Translations under genes and position numbers: made by a program
In this document: positions 16,720 to 25,481 of the stretch, piece by piece
Position numbering within the stretch: the first letter of the stretch is position 1
Layout of the letters: each line of letters starts with the position of its first letter
Notes under the pieces: model-generated
Told to the model about the DNA's origin: nothing
Seen by the model: the letters and a program-made list of their open reading frames with translations, nothing else
The model's database searches: none
DNA from: Parabacteroides distasonis
GTDB lineage: Bacteria; Bacteroidota; Bacteroidia; Bacteroidales; Tannerellaceae
Length of the DNA stretch: 64,000 nt
Assembly (NCBI GenBank): GCA_021531385.1
Contig: JAFBIR010000014.1
Location: 1-64,000, forward strand
Direction of reading: 5' to 3'

Positions 16720-17292
16720 ATGGTTATGAGAATCAAAGGAAGAGACTTTAAAATATCTACATTTGTATGTCTTGTTCTATACTATGGCATAGCCTATTGG
16801 ATGCCTGCAAGCTGTAGCTTATTTGGTGGCACGTTTTTTAAATATTTGAGAGCGTTCTTATGTCGTCATATCTTCCTCTATTGTGGTAAGAATGTGAATA
16901 TAGAGCGTAAGGCGAACTTTGGAAGTGGATTGGATATTGAGTTAGGAGATGAATCGGGCTTGGGCATTAACTGTGTGATTCCGAGCAATACAAAAATTGG
17001 CAAGTATGTAATGATGGGGCCCAATTGCTATATTCTTCCTCATAATCACAAATTCGATCGTTTAGATATACCCATGTGTAAGCAGGGTATGTCTCCAAAG
17101 ATGCAAACAATTATTGGAGATGATGTGTGGATTGGGCGTGATGTGGTGATGACACCGGGAAGAACGATTCAAGATGGATCCATAATCGCAGCAGGATGCA
17201 TCCTCTGTAAGGATTTCCCGAAATATGCGGTTGTGGGAGGAAATCCTTCGAGACTTATTCGATATAGGCATAAAGATTGCATAAAGGCTTAA
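16720..17292 (+). CDS. LbH-fold acyltransferase (serine acetyltransferase/maa-like)
   Basis: 190 aa. Left-handed beta-helix hexapeptides run from about residue 65 to 180 (IELGDESGLGINCVIPSNTKIG, split here as imperfect repeats). The active-site-like segment is LPHNHKFDRLDIPM near 106-119, then IIGDDVWIGRDVVMTPG and AAGCILCKDFPKYAVVGGNP. An N-terminal hydrophobic stretch may anchor it at the membrane. It probably O- or N-acetylates a sugar of the repeat unit. Confidence 0.85.
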   Translation: MVMRIKGRDFKISTFVCLVLYYGIAYWMPASCSLFGGTFFKYLRAFLCRHIFLYCGKNVNIERKANFGSGLDIELGDESGLGINCVIPSNTKIGKYVMMGPNCYILPHNHKFDRLDIPMCKQGMSPKMQTIIGDDVWIGRDVVMTPGRTIQDGSIIAAGCILCKDFPKYAVVGGNPSRLIRYRHKDCIKA

Positions 17293-17356
17293 CTTGGTTG
17301 TTTCTGCTCAATGATAATTGTGTGTTAATAGTTCATATGAAAATCTTTCATGTGAT

Positions 17357-18469
17357 ATGCCAACTGCTCAAACCCCATTATTAGTATTTTTCAATATTCT
17401 AATTATAGTATTGATATACAATGCGCTGAAGTCTGTTCGCTATTATCCCTATGCCGTACTGAGCAGCAAGTATAACTTCGCTTCATTGCTATGTCTGATT
17501 TTCTGCCTATTTTCATTCTGGGGAACAGATTGGTTCCATTATTTGGAACTGTTTCCCGGGCTGCAATTGGGCTGGAAAGGGCACATGGAAGAGGTCTATG
17601 TGTGGATCGCGCAGAATCTATCCCCTAATTATATTGTTTTTAGACTAGTTATTTGGGGATCTGCCTTTTTTCTCTTTTTAAAGACTATAGACCAACTTTC
17701 TATATCAAAGTATCTTACGCTTTACTTTTTTGGAACGATATATATTATTTGGTTCGCTTATGCGCGTGTATCTTTGGTGATGGCAATGGTGTTTTGGGGA
17801 TTTGCCTTGATTCATACGTCCACTAAGTTGTACATGAAGCTACTTGCTCTATTGGTTATTGGCTCTTCGTATTTCTTTCATAAAACGGCGCTGTTTGCTA
17901 TTGGAACCGCTTTCATTGCGACGGCTATACTGAAGTATCCGAAAATAGCGCTTAGGATGATGTTGCTCTCTTTCCCTCTAATTATAGTCATTGCAAAAGC
18001 ATTCGTAGCCTCTTTTGTAGTGATGGATATTGATGCTTCAGAGGGGGAGATGTCTTCTTATATGGCGCAAGGACAGAATTATATGGATAAAAGCAGTGCT
18101 GAGGTTGGAATGGGTGCTTTAATTCGTTCATTCTTCGAGACATCCCCTTATTATGGAATAGCCTATCTAAGTTATAAGTGCTTAAGTTCTAAACAGGCTT
18201 TTTTTGTTCCAAATGATATCAAGGCATTCATGCTATTACAAATTGTCATTGTTTTTATTGCCTCTATATTCGCTTTTGATTTTTCAGTAAATACCAGTGT
18301 GCTGTATGGCAGATTTCTTCGCTTTGCGCCAATTCCGAATACGATCGTATTGGCCTATTTGTATCAGTCTCAGTTTAAAAGACAGTTAACGAAACTGGTG
18401 ATTTTAATAGCTACCTGTGGAACGGGATATACCTTACTTTATACCCTGTATTGCTCAATTGTGAATTAG
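17357..18469 (+). CDS. EpsG/Wzy-like polysaccharide polymerase
   Basis: 370 aa from ATG 17357 (a TTG 13 codons earlier is in frame). Ten or so hydrophobic helices, with a loop containing FSFWGTDWFHYLEL near 50-63 and a later periplasmic loop with few charges (DASEGEMSSYMAQGQNYMD). The layout and the SFWGTDW...HYxE pattern match EpsG-type polymerases, the block-transfer enzyme of Wzx/Wzy systems. It is strongly A+T-rich, like the adjacent acyltransferase. No other polymerase candidate is in the locus. Confidence 0.75.
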   Translation: MPTAQTPLLVFFNILIIVLIYNALKSVRYYPYAVLSSKYNFASLLCLIFCLFSFWGTDWFHYLELFPGLQLGWKGHMEEVYVWIAQNLSPNYIVFRLVIWGSAFFLFLKTIDQLSISKYLTLYFFGTIYIIWFAYARVSLVMAMVFWGFALIHTSTKLYMKLLALLVIGSSYFFHKTALFAIGTAFIATAILKYPKIALRMMLLSFPLIIVIAKAFVASFVVMDIDASEGEMSSYMAQGQNYMDKSSAEVGMGALIRSFFETSPYYGIAYLSYKCLSSKQAFFVPNDIKAFMLLQIVIVFIASIFAFDFSVNTSVLYGRFLRFAPIPNTIVLAYLYQSQFKRQLTKLVILIATCGTGYTLLYTLYCSIVN

Positions 18470-18506
18470 AGAAACCGATTGTATTTGATAAAGTTGTAGT
18501 TGATTT

Positions 18507-19598
18507 ATGAACATCCTTCACATTCATCCTTCACTGGCAGGTGGTGGCATTGAGGCCATGATTTGTGGGTTAGCCAATACAATGGCGGAGCGGGAAAACG
18601 TTTCGGTGTGTAGTATTTTCGAGCCCAAGGAGAGCGATGTCTTTTGGAAGAAGCTTTCGCCAAAGGTGAAGCGAGTCTCGTTAGGCAAGCGTACCCCCGG
18701 ATTCTCAGTGGGAGTAGTGTATAAAATTTTGAAACTAATAGGGAAAGGGCGATATGAAGTGGTCAACCTGCATGGTTTTTTCTACTATTACGCATTGACG
18801 GTTTTGCTCCTTCATCATCGGGTGAAGTTTTTCTATACGGTTCATTCGGATGCTAAGATGGAGAACACCAGTTGGGACAGGCGTTTCTTTCCATTCAAAA
18901 AGTTCTGTTTCAAGAAAGGTTGGGTACACCCGATAACGATTTCCCATGCTTCGCAAGTCTCATTCAAGCAGTTGTATCAGTGTGATAGTCATTTGATTTA
19001 TAATGGTATAGCTAAACCTGTAATTGAGGCAGAGGATTTAGTGAGCGCTTTTCGTCCTTCAGCCAAGACGAAGCTGTTTATCCATGCGGGTCGCATCGAT
19101 ATGCCCAAAAATCAAGTAGTGCTTTGTAAGGTGTTTAAGCGGCTGATTGATGAGGGTGAGGATGTGGTGCTCTTGATAGCTGGCTCTAAGCAGAAGCAAG
19201 GCATCTATGACCAGATGGAACCCTATTTCTGCGACCGTATCCGCTATTTGGGTGAGCGCAGTGATATCCCACAACTGATGGCGCAATGCGATGCGATGTG
19301 TCTCCCTTCTATTTGGGAGGGGCTTCCTGTTACGCTCTTAGAGGCACTATCTGTGGGCTGCATTCCCATTTGTTCGCCTGTAGGAGGCATCCCCAATGTG
19401 GTTGAGCAGGGTAAGAATGGTTGCTTATCCGATAGTTCTTCGGAGGAGGATTATTACCGGATAATGAAAGCTTACTTACAGTTTTCGGACGAGGAGCTAA
19501 TCGCTATGCGCACTCGGTGTAGGGAGTCATTCTCAAAATATGATATTGAGAATACGGCTGCTTGTTACCTAAATGCTTATCAAATGGCTTGTTCATGA
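18507..19598 (+). CDS. Glycosyltransferase family 4
   Basis: 363 aa. GT-B fold: N-terminal HPSLAGGGIEAMICGL, and the Glycos_transf_1 core with AGRIDMPKNQ near 194-203, IRYLGERSDIPQLM near 245, and the nucleotide-binding EGLPVTLLEALSVG near 272-285. It adds a sugar during repeat-unit assembly. Its stop codon overlaps the ATG of a truncated GT2 gene (ATGA at 19595), a normal operon junction, so that GT2 was probably once intact here. Confidence 0.88.
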   Translation: MNILHIHPSLAGGGIEAMICGLANTMAERENVSVCSIFEPKESDVFWKKLSPKVKRVSLGKRTPGFSVGVVYKILKLIGKGRYEVVNLHGFFYYYALTVLLLHHRVKFFYTVHSDAKMENTSWDRRFFPFKKFCFKKGWVHPITISHASQVSFKQLYQCDSHLIYNGIAKPVIEAEDLVSAFRPSAKTKLFIHAGRIDMPKNQVVLCKVFKRLIDEGEDVVLLIAGSKQKQGIYDQMEPYFCDRIRYLGERSDIPQLMAQCDAMCLPSIWEGLPVTLLEALSVGCIPICSPVGGIPNVVEQGKNGCLSDSSSEEDYYRIMKAYLQFSDEELIAMRTRCRESFSKYDIENTAACYLNAYQMACS

Positions 19599-19732
19599 AA
19601 ATCTCCGTTATTATCCCTACTTACAAACCACAAGCCTATTTGTGGGAATGTCTAGATTCGATGGTTGCCCAGATCTTCCCGAAAGAGGAGTTTGAGGTAT
19701 TTCTGGTACTCAATGGCTGCACGGAGCCATAA
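19595..19732 (+). pseudogene. Truncated glycosyltransferase family 2, copy A
   Basis: 45 codons: MKISVIIPTYKPQAYLWE, then LDSMVAQIFPKEEFEVFLVL and NGCTEP, followed by a stop. This is only the first beta-alpha-beta unit of a GT-A glycosyltransferase. The same N-terminus recurs at 20492-20662 with a few substitutions. After GCTEP the sequence changes to a non-coding stretch leading to an IS66-like remnant, so the break point is near 19727-19730. Confidence 0.85.
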
Positions 19733-19797
19733 GTTCTCAAATTAGGGTTCAAAAAGGTTGTTTGTATTTTTATGGCTGAAATTTTAGACAGCAGATT

Positions 19798-19950
19798 ATG
19801 TACAGCAACGAAGATTTAGAGAGATTTTATTTTCAGTACCAGACAGAGGCAGTTCCTTTGGTCAAGATCCCTAATTCCCGTCATGAGGAGTATTCGATTG
19901 AAGGACGGGCAAAGAAAATATTGGGTTTTATGAGTCGTATTGTCAAATGA
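19798..19950 (+). pseudogene. Possible IS66-family accessory ORF remnant
   Basis: 50 codons starting MYSNEDLERFYFQYQTEA, a start that resembles the small ORF found at the head of IS66-type elements in Bacteroidales. After about 18 residues the similarity ends and an unrelated 30-residue tail ([17 protein letters not shown]) runs into the next gene, whose ATG overlaps the stop. No transposase is left. The assignment is from memory of the family and would need a search. Confidence 0.45.
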
Positions 19951-20477
19951 AAAATTTTATTAGTGGTCTATATCACTTCATCATCGAGATTTTTATGTGG
20001 CTGCCATGCCATCCGTTTCGTAGGCTGGCTTGTATGCTTTTGATGAAGCACTTTGATGCTTCGAGTGCAATTTATAGGAATGTAGATTTAAGAAGTCCCT
20101 ATAGGATATGTATAGGTAAGCATACGAATATCAATAAAAAGTGTGTGTTAGACGGCCGAGGTAGACTTGAAATAGGGGATAATGTAGATATAGCACAAGA
20201 AACCAATATTTGGACGGAACAGCATGACTATAATGATCCGACATATAAGACTATTTGCAAGGAGGTGATTATAGAGGATCATGTATGGCTTGCCTCTCGT
20301 GTCACAGTGCTCCCCGGGGTTCATATTGGCCGTGGAGCAGTTGTTGCTTCTGGTGCCGTTGTCACAAAAGATGTTCCTCCTTTAGCAATTGTTGGAGGTG
20401 TTCCAGCTAAAGTTATAGGATACAGGAAGGAAGAATCTTTAAAATATGAATTAGGAGATAGAGCCTGGTTTAGATAG
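19947..20477 (+). CDS. LbH-fold acyltransferase (WcaF/maltose-acetyltransferase-like)
   Basis: 176 aa. Hexapeptide repeats from about residue 55, with [13 protein letters not shown] near 90-102 carrying the catalytic-type His, then [20 protein letters not shown] and [18 protein letters not shown], ending [12 protein letters not shown]. It probably acetylates a capsule sugar. It lies between two truncated copies of the same GT2 gene and next to an IS66-like remnant, so it may have been inserted by recombination. Confidence 0.87.
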   Translation: MKNFISGLYHFIIEIFMWLPCHPFRRLACMLLMKHFDASSAIYRNVDLRSPYRICIGKHTNINKKCVLDGRGRLEIGDNVDIAQETNIWTEQHDYNDPTYKTICKEVIIEDHVWLASRVTVLPGVHIGRGAVVASGAVVTKDVPPLAIVGGVPAKVIGYRKEESLKYELGDRAWFR

Positions 20478-20491
20478 GCTATTATTCACAG

Positions 20492-20662
20492 ATGAAAATC
20501 TTCGTAATCATCCCCACTTACAAACCACAAGCTTATTTGTGGGAGTGTTTGGATTCGATGGTGGCCCAAACCTTTCCGAAAGAGGAGTTTGAGGTGATCT
20601 TGGTGCTCAATGGCTGTACAGAGCCTTATAAGAGTGATATTGAGCGGTACATTGCCGCATAA
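20492..20662 (+). pseudogene. Truncated glycosyltransferase family 2, copy B
   Basis: 56 codons: MKIFVIIPTYKPQAYLWE, LDSMVAQTFPKEEFEVIL, NGCTEPYKSDIERYIAA, stop. It is a second copy of the N-terminus at 19595-19732 but extends 11 residues further. The sequence then passes into the next glycosyltransferase gene, whose ATG is 13 nt after the stop. No metal-binding Asp motif or acceptor domain remains. Confidence 0.85.
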
Positions 20663-20675
20663 AAACAGAGAGGTC

Positions 20676-21842
20676 ATGAAAGTCTTATCAATAGATATAA
20701 CAGGGAAAGTATCCATCTATGACAATGCTTTGTTTGCAAGCTTGTTAGCGGCCGTAACAAAAGAGGATGAATGGACGGGACTAACACCTTATCGTAAGGT
20801 AAGTAATGTGTCTCAGTGGAAGAAGCGTTTGTTTTGTCTCATTCCAGAGCAGAAAGCACATGCCCATGGACTGTTAAAACGGAGTCTAAAGGCAATGGAA
20901 TGTTTGTTGAATTATATCCGCTTGCTTGCTCTAATTCGAACCTATCGACCGGACGTGTTGCATCTGCAATGGTTACCTTTTCTGGAAGTCAATGGATGGG
21001 AGGTGTCGATACTTCGGTGGATGAGACGGTTGCATCCGCAGATGAAGATGGTACTGACGATGCATAATATCTACCCACATAATATGGGTGAAGATCGTAA
21101 GAGACATTATAATGTTCGATTTCGGAAAGCCTCGGATTTGATAGATGCGTTCATTGTACATACCCGAATCAGCAAAGCGGAAGTCGTGCGGGAGTTTGGA
21201 TTGAACCCGATGCGTGTGCATGTTTGTTGTCATGGGGTATTTGAGCCGAAAGCTGTTACGATCAGTTCCGAATACAAGAGAAATGGCAAATTGCATATTT
21301 TGCAATTTGGTGGACAGTCGTATTATAAAGGCACCGACTTATTGGTTGATGCTGTATGTGGCCTTGACGATGATAGAAAAAAAAGAATAGAGACGCATAT
21401 AATCGGAGGTATTGGCGAATCCTTCCTGAGCGAGTTGAAGGGGCGTGATAAAGCGGGAATCATTCAATGGAAGCCCTATTACCTGAGTGATGAAGAGCTT
21501 TATCAAGAGATTAATGCCGCCGACCTCATTGTGTTGCCCTATCGTGCTATCTCCCAAAGTGGTGTGTTGCTGCTTTCTATCTACTTCGAGAAACTTATTA
21601 TCTGTTCCGACCTGCCTTCTTTTAAAGAGACCATGCAAGGAGACGAGGGCGACGTTCTTGATGATGTTCTTTTTTTCAAGAGTGAGGATGTGAGGTCTTT
21701 GCGAAAATTGATTATGCGGTATGTTGATGGCAATGTAGAAGAAGACGCTGTCCGCAAGAGGGTGCAGCATTTGAGATCGCTTTACTCATGGGAGAGTGCA
21801 GCTAAGGCTACATGGGATGTCTATCACTCTTTGAAGGTATAG
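20676..21842 (+). CDS. Glycosyltransferase, GT-B fold (GT4-like)
   Basis: 388 aa from ATG 20676. N-terminal MKVLSIDITGKVSIYDN, then DVLHLQWLPF near 112 and VLTMHNIYPHNMG near 145. The C-terminal Rossmann half has ILQFGGQSYYKGTDLL near 210 and DLIVLPYRAISQSGVLLLSI near 308, a pattern of GT4-type enzymes. It ends just before the G+C-rich cassette; 17 nt separate its stop from the convergent M15 peptidase gene, with no terminator seen. Confidence 0.83.
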   Translation: MKVLSIDITGKVSIYDNALFASLLAAVTKEDEWTGLTPYRKVSNVSQWKKRLFCLIPEQKAHAHGLLKRSLKAMECLLNYIRLLALIRTYRPDVLHLQWLPFLEVNGWEVSILRWMRRLHPQMKMVLTMHNIYPHNMGEDRKRHYNVRFRKASDLIDAFIVHTRISKAEVVREFGLNPMRVHVCCHGVFEPKAVTISSEYKRNGKLHILQFGGQSYYKGTDLLVDAVCGLDDDRKKRIETHIIGGIGESFLSELKGRDKAGIIQWKPYYLSDEELYQEINAADLIVLPYRAISQSGVLLLSIYFEKLIICSDLPSFKETMQGDEGDVLDDVLFFKSEDVRSLRKLIMRYVDGNVEEDAVRKRVQHLRSLYSWESAAKATWDVYHSLKV

Positions 21843-21847
21843 TAGCG

Positions 21848-21864
21848 AAAATTCCCCCGTTACG
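21848..21864 (+). repeat. Left boundary repeat of the 7.2-kb cassette (candidate)
   Basis: AAAATTCCCCCGTTACG. Its reverse complement, with a 2-nt insertion, is found at 29037-29054, at the other edge of the G+C-rich cassette. It overlaps the stop codon of the M15 peptidase gene. Confidence 0.45.
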
Positions 21865-22291
21865 CATTAACAGTTAACGCCTCCCCCCGGTTCCTCCTCG
21901 GGTCAGAGCGGCAGGAGACGTGGATCCAGCGGGTGGAGCCACGGCGCTCCCAGAGCAACTGGTCGAAGGAGCAGTGGGTGGCAATCCAGTGGAACCATTC
22001 CCTTCCTTCCGCGAGGGAGGGAAGATGCAGGTCGGCCGCCTCACCTGAGAGGTGCTGGCTGTTGGGGACACCGCCCACCAGGGCGTTGAGCCGGGAGCAA
22101 CGATAGCCGGAGCTGATCGTGATGGGCTTCCCGGCGTGCTGGCGCAGAGGCTCCAACACCGCTTCGCAGAGCGTTACGAGGTTGGGAATGAGGACCTCGG
22201 GAATACGGTTGTCGATGCCCGCCGCCTCGGCTGTGCGGGAGCGGGTAAATTCGGAAAGCTTGAAATGAGGGGATAATTGCAAGTCTGTCAT
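21860..22291 (-). CDS. Peptidase M15 family (phage endolysin/D-Ala-D-Ala carboxypeptidase-like)
   Basis: 143 aa, no signal peptide. Zinc-site motifs are clear: SGYRCSRLNALVGG near 60-73, NSQHLSGEAADLHLP near 77-91 (the SxHxxGxAxD signature) and WIHVS near 121. The N-terminal LSPHFKLSEFTRSRTA is typical of the M15_3 group in prophages. It would cut peptidoglycan peptides if it reached the periplasm; with no signal peptide it needs a holin-like route or lysis. It is the last gene of the leftward arm of the cassette. Confidence 0.9.
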   Translation of the reverse strand: MTDLQLSPHFKLSEFTRSRTAEAAGIDNRIPEVLIPNLVTLCEAVLEPLRQHAGKPITISSGYRCSRLNALVGGVPNSQHLSGEAADLHLPSLAEGREWFHWIATHCSFDQLLWERRGSTRWIHVSCRSDPRRNRGEALTVNA

Positions 22292-22353
22292 ACGTGATTA
22301 TTTAGATATTAAAGCGTGAGACATCTGATAGATGAGGAAAAAAGTAGGGGGAA

Positions 22354-22381
22354 GTAACCCCGGTGACCGAGGTGACCGGGG
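22354..22381. repeat. GGTnACC motif cluster 1
   Basis: GTAACCCC followed by GGTGACCGA and GGTGACCGG at 9-bp spacing, between the M15 and DUF5675-like genes. Related clusters are at 27771-27796 and 27911-27936. Confidence 0.5.
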
Positions 22382-22405
22382 CAGGTACTTCCAGGCAAGC
22401 GCCCT

Positions 22406-22879
22406 TTACCGCACGGAGACGAGCAGCTGCGTGCCACGCTTTTGCGCTTTCTTCAAGCGGTCGATGAGACGATTGAAGTGGCGCTCCGGATGTTTCAGGC
22501 AGCCGGTGACGACGCGCTCGCCGATGATGACACTGCCATCCGTACGGCGGTGCACCCCGTTGCCGATTTTCAGCATCGGGCAATAGCAGGGCAACGTCAC
22601 GTTAGGGCGCAGGGGCTCCCCGATGGGGCAGCGCGCGCAGCGTTTCATGAGCTTGATACTCCAGCCACTGACACGGGTGTCATCGGTGATGATGAGTGGC
22701 ATCAGGCGCTGATAGGCTTTGCAATGATGGATCAATAGCGGGTAGAGGCCCTCGGCGAGGGCGGTAGGCGCATGTTCAGCGCAGTCGCATACCTTCATCC
22801 CATTGATGCGAAGGGAGCTCTCTTTCACTTTGGAAGTAACACGTGTTCTTTGGATTTCTATAAGCATAACGTTATACAT
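22406..22879 (-). CDS. DUF5675-like protein (tentative)
   Basis: 157 aa; the start may be the fifth codon (MLIEIQRT). The N-terminal strand IEIQRT, a LRINGMKVCDCAEH segment, LAEGLYPLLIHHCK, and a late GSVIIGERVVTGCLKHPERH followed by LIDRLKKAQ resemble DUF5675, a small family often near phage lysis genes. Cysteines are unusually frequent (seven or more), including CARCP and CYCP. The function is unknown. It is cotranscribed with the VirE-N/DUF3987 gene upstream (17-nt gap). Confidence 0.5.
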   Translation of the reverse strand: MYNVMLIEIQRTRVTSKVKESSLRINGMKVCDCAEHAPTALAEGLYPLLIHHCKAYQRLMPLIITDDTRVSGWSIKLMKRCARCPIGEPLRPNVTLPCYCPMLKIGNGVHRRTDGSVIIGERVVTGCLKHPERHFNRLIDRLKKAQKRGTQLLVSVR

Positions 22880-22896
22880 TTAAAAGAGTTTATTGA

Positions 22897-25191
22897 TTAT
22901 TTAATGAGTTTTACGTAGTGCTCTCCCTGCTTCTCGATGAGTCCATTTTCGGACCAGCGGAAGAGGATGGCTTTCGTAGGCGAGCGCATCCCTTGGGCGA
23001 TGCTGACCCTGCGCAGCTCCTCTTTCGAGAAGATGTCGGGCAGGGCATCGAAGAGCGACGGATAGCGGCGAGCCTTCGGTGCGTTCAGGTAGAGCGATTG
23101 CTCGTTGACCTTGTCGGCATAACGCTTGAGGAGCGACTGGAGGACGTAGCTGGCCACCCAGAGGGCGAACTCGACGACATAGTCCTTGCGCATTTTGCTC
23201 AGTTTTTCTCCCCAGAGGAACGTGGCTACCATGCCGGTGCGAAAGCCGATGAGGGCGGCACGCCGCATGAACTGGTCGCGGGCATGGTCTTCATCACGCA
23301 CGGCACGCAAGCGCTGCTCGCTGAGCCAACGCTCCATGCCCTCTATCAGCCAGGGCAGCGAGAGGTGGTGCTCAGGCAGCACACGCCCCTCTTCGTCTTG
23401 GCAGATGGCCATCAGGGCATCTACCTTCGTCTGGATGATTCGTTCCTGCCGGGGCGATAGCGCGAGGCGAACCGGCATGGCTTTCCCGAACTGGCTGGGC
23501 AGCTCCGCCATGATGCAACGGGTGATTAACCCATCCTCCACGTCAGGGTAGGCACGGGCGAAAGCACCGGGCGTGCCCAAGGTGAGGAGATTGTAGCGCA
23601 TCTGGCAGGTGGCTGAGAAAGAGACGTCTGACTTGTAGTCCTGCCCATAGCGACCGCCCTCTCCATCCTGTGCGATGCGATAGATGTCGCTCTTCTGCGA
23701 CCAGGCACCTGCTTTGTTCGAGGTGGTCAGCGTGTCAGCCTCGGGTGAGACGGAGATGAGGTGCAGCCCCTGCGCCTGCTTCATGCGCTTCAAGAGCTGG
23801 GCCACAGAGACCTTGGCCGGTATGTCACGCACGATGGGGGTAGGCTCTTCCAGCTGCTTCTTCTCGTTCTTCTTGAGCCGCGACTGCCGTTGGTATTCCG
23901 CCTCCTGCTCGCGCCCCTCGTCATCTGCCGCCCGCACCTTGGCCAAGCAGAGGTCTGCGATGCGCAGCAACGAGCCCTTCCCGCTTGCCGCCGGGGCGAT
24001 GACATTGACGATGAAGCTCGGGGCCTGCAGCTCGCCGTCGGCATAGCGGGCACGCAGGCGGGAGCCTAAGAAGCCGCAGATGGGTAGGCAAGAGAGGGCT
24101 GTGGCCTCCTTGAAGTCATCAGGCGCCGTCTCCACGAACTCACGGATGAGCGGTGGCAGATGGTCGCTCGGCGGAAACCGATAAGGCATGAGATCCGTCT
24201 CATCCTCCTCTTGGCTATCGGTTAGGCAAGCGTTAGCTTGGCCATTCGGGTCGATGCCGAAGTGGTGCAACACCTTGTAGAGCAAGAAAGGGAGTCGCTC
24301 CGTGCGGGCGCTCTTGCAGGCGCTCTCGCAGCAGGCCTTCACCTCAGCGTCGGAGAGGCCAAAGCGAGGGCATACCTCGAAGAGTCGCTCCGGCTGGCGG
24401 TCAGTGATGTTGCAGAGCAGGCGGCAGATGAGGTAGAGGCGGTTGTTGCGCTCCCCCTCGACGGGCTCGCCACCCGTGCGGGTGACCAGCTCCCTGACGA
24501 TGTCGGCATAGGGCACACCCCGGTAGGCGGGCGGTTCCGGTTGCGTCTCCTCGTGGGGATCACCCTGCGCCTCCGGTTGAGGCGAGGGGGTCACGCCTTG
24601 CTCCAGTAGAGCAGGAGCTGACGATTGGTCACATGGAGCGCCAGCGTGACGCTCCAGAGCTGGATTTGTAAGGATAACAGGGGCTTCATCGGTGAAAATG
24701 TTTGCATTGTAATAATAAAAATAAGACTCGGGTACGAGAAAAGAGAGACGGGCCATGTCGCGCGTGACGGCATCATGCACCACGTGCAACTGTCCGGCCA
24801 GCCAAGCCTGCTGGGCAGAGATCGTGTCGAACTCCGGCTGGCAACGGGCCACGATGCGCAACCCTCGGGTGGAGGGCGTCATGTGGCAGATGTAGATGCC
24901 CAACTCCTCGATGCGAGGAGCGAAGGAGCGATAGAGCGCCTCCGGGTCGTCGATATGGTCGATGTCTAAGGCGAAGAGTCCGCTGGGGAGGGCATGCAGG
25001 TTGCTGCGCTTCTCCCCGCCGAAGGCTGCCTGCCAGCAGGCGGCTGGCAGGTCGCGCTTACGGTCGAGCTTTCCACCGGCTATCTCGTCGGCCAGCTGTT
25101 TCAGCCACGGCTGACGGATGAGCGACTCGAACAGCTCCCGGGTGAGGGGCTGCGGATGCTGAGTGCAGGAAGGACAATAATCGAACTTCAT
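22897..25191 (-). CDS. VirE N-terminal (BT4734-like) + DUF3987 protein
   Basis: 764 aa. The N-terminal part, about 1-190, has the BT4734-like VirE_N pattern: LFALDIDHIDDPE near 67-79, YICHMTPSTRGLRIV near 97-111, and FLVPESYFYYYN. A middle helical stretch follows, then DUF3987 from about 340 with the P-loop-like APAASGKGS near 400. The architecture recalls primase-helicase proteins of mobile elements, but a DNA role is inferred. It overlaps the preceding gene by 4 nt and drives the layout of the leftward arm. Confidence 0.85.
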   Translation of the reverse strand: MKFDYCPSCTQHPQPLTRELFESLIRQPWLKQLADEIAGGKLDRKRDLPAACWQAAFGGEKRSNLHALPSGLFALDIDHIDDPEALYRSFAPRIEELGIYICHMTPSTRGLRIVARCQPEFDTISAQQAWLAGQLHVVHDAVTRDMARLSFLVPESYFYYYNANIFTDEAPVILTNPALERHAGAPCDQSSAPALLEQGVTPSPQPEAQGDPHEETQPEPPAYRGVPYADIVRELVTRTGGEPVEGERNNRLYLICRLLCNITDRQPERLFEVCPRFGLSDAEVKACCESACKSARTERLPFLLYKVLHHFGIDPNGQANACLTDSQEEDETDLMPYRFPPSDHLPPLIREFVETAPDDFKEATALSCLPICGFLGSRLRARYADGELQAPSFIVNVIAPAASGKGSLLRIADLCLAKVRAADDEGREQEAEYQRQSRLKKNEKKQLEEPTPIVRDIPAKVSVAQLLKRMKQAQGLHLISVSPEADTLTTSNKAGAWSQKSDIYRIAQDGEGGRYGQDYKSDVSFSATCQMRYNLLTLGTPGAFARAYPDVEDGLITRCIMAELPSQFGKAMPVRLALSPRQERIIQTKVDALMAICQDEEGRVLPEHHLSLPWLIEGMERWLSEQRLRAVRDEDHARDQFMRRAALIGFRTGMVATFLWGEKLSKMRKDYVVEFALWVASYVLQSLLKRYADKVNEQSLYLNAPKARRYPSLFDALPDIFSKEELRRVSIAQGMRSPTKAILFRWSENGLIEKQGEHYVKLIK

Positions 25192-25481
25192 AACGAACGC
25201 AGATAATGGGTGATCAACTCAGTTTCCTCTGCTAAACAGGCAGCCACGTAGCTCGTCGGCTCACTGCGCAGCATGTCAAAGTCGAAGTGCCATTGATGCA
25301 GGCTCTGCACCAGCTTGCCGTGAGCGGTCTGGATGAGCGGCTCGGTATAGAGCGACCCTCGTGAGCCCACCTTGACGCGCTGGATAAGGGTGTCACCATT
25401 GGGCAGCTCGCTGACGCGGGCACGGTAGTTGTTTCTCGGTAGCGACAGGCGTGTCGCTGGGTAAAGCAATACATTTTTCAT
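25188..25481 (-). CDS. Unknown 97-aa protein, first gene of leftward arm
   Basis: 97 aa from ATG 25481: MKNVLLYPATRLSLPRNNYR, then SELPNGDTLIQRVKVGSRGS and an acidic C-terminus (AACLAEETELITHYLRSL). No signal peptide, no membrane segment, and no family recognised. It always would be cotranscribed with the VirE-N/DUF3987 gene, because its stop overlaps that start (ATGA at 25188-25191). The small size and position suggest a regulatory or accessory partner, which is only a guess. Confidence 0.7.
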   Translation of the reverse strand: MKNVLLYPATRLSLPRNNYRARVSELPNGDTLIQRVKVGSRGSLYTEPLIQTAHGKLVQSLHQWHFDFDMLRSEPTSYVAACLAEETELITHYLRSL

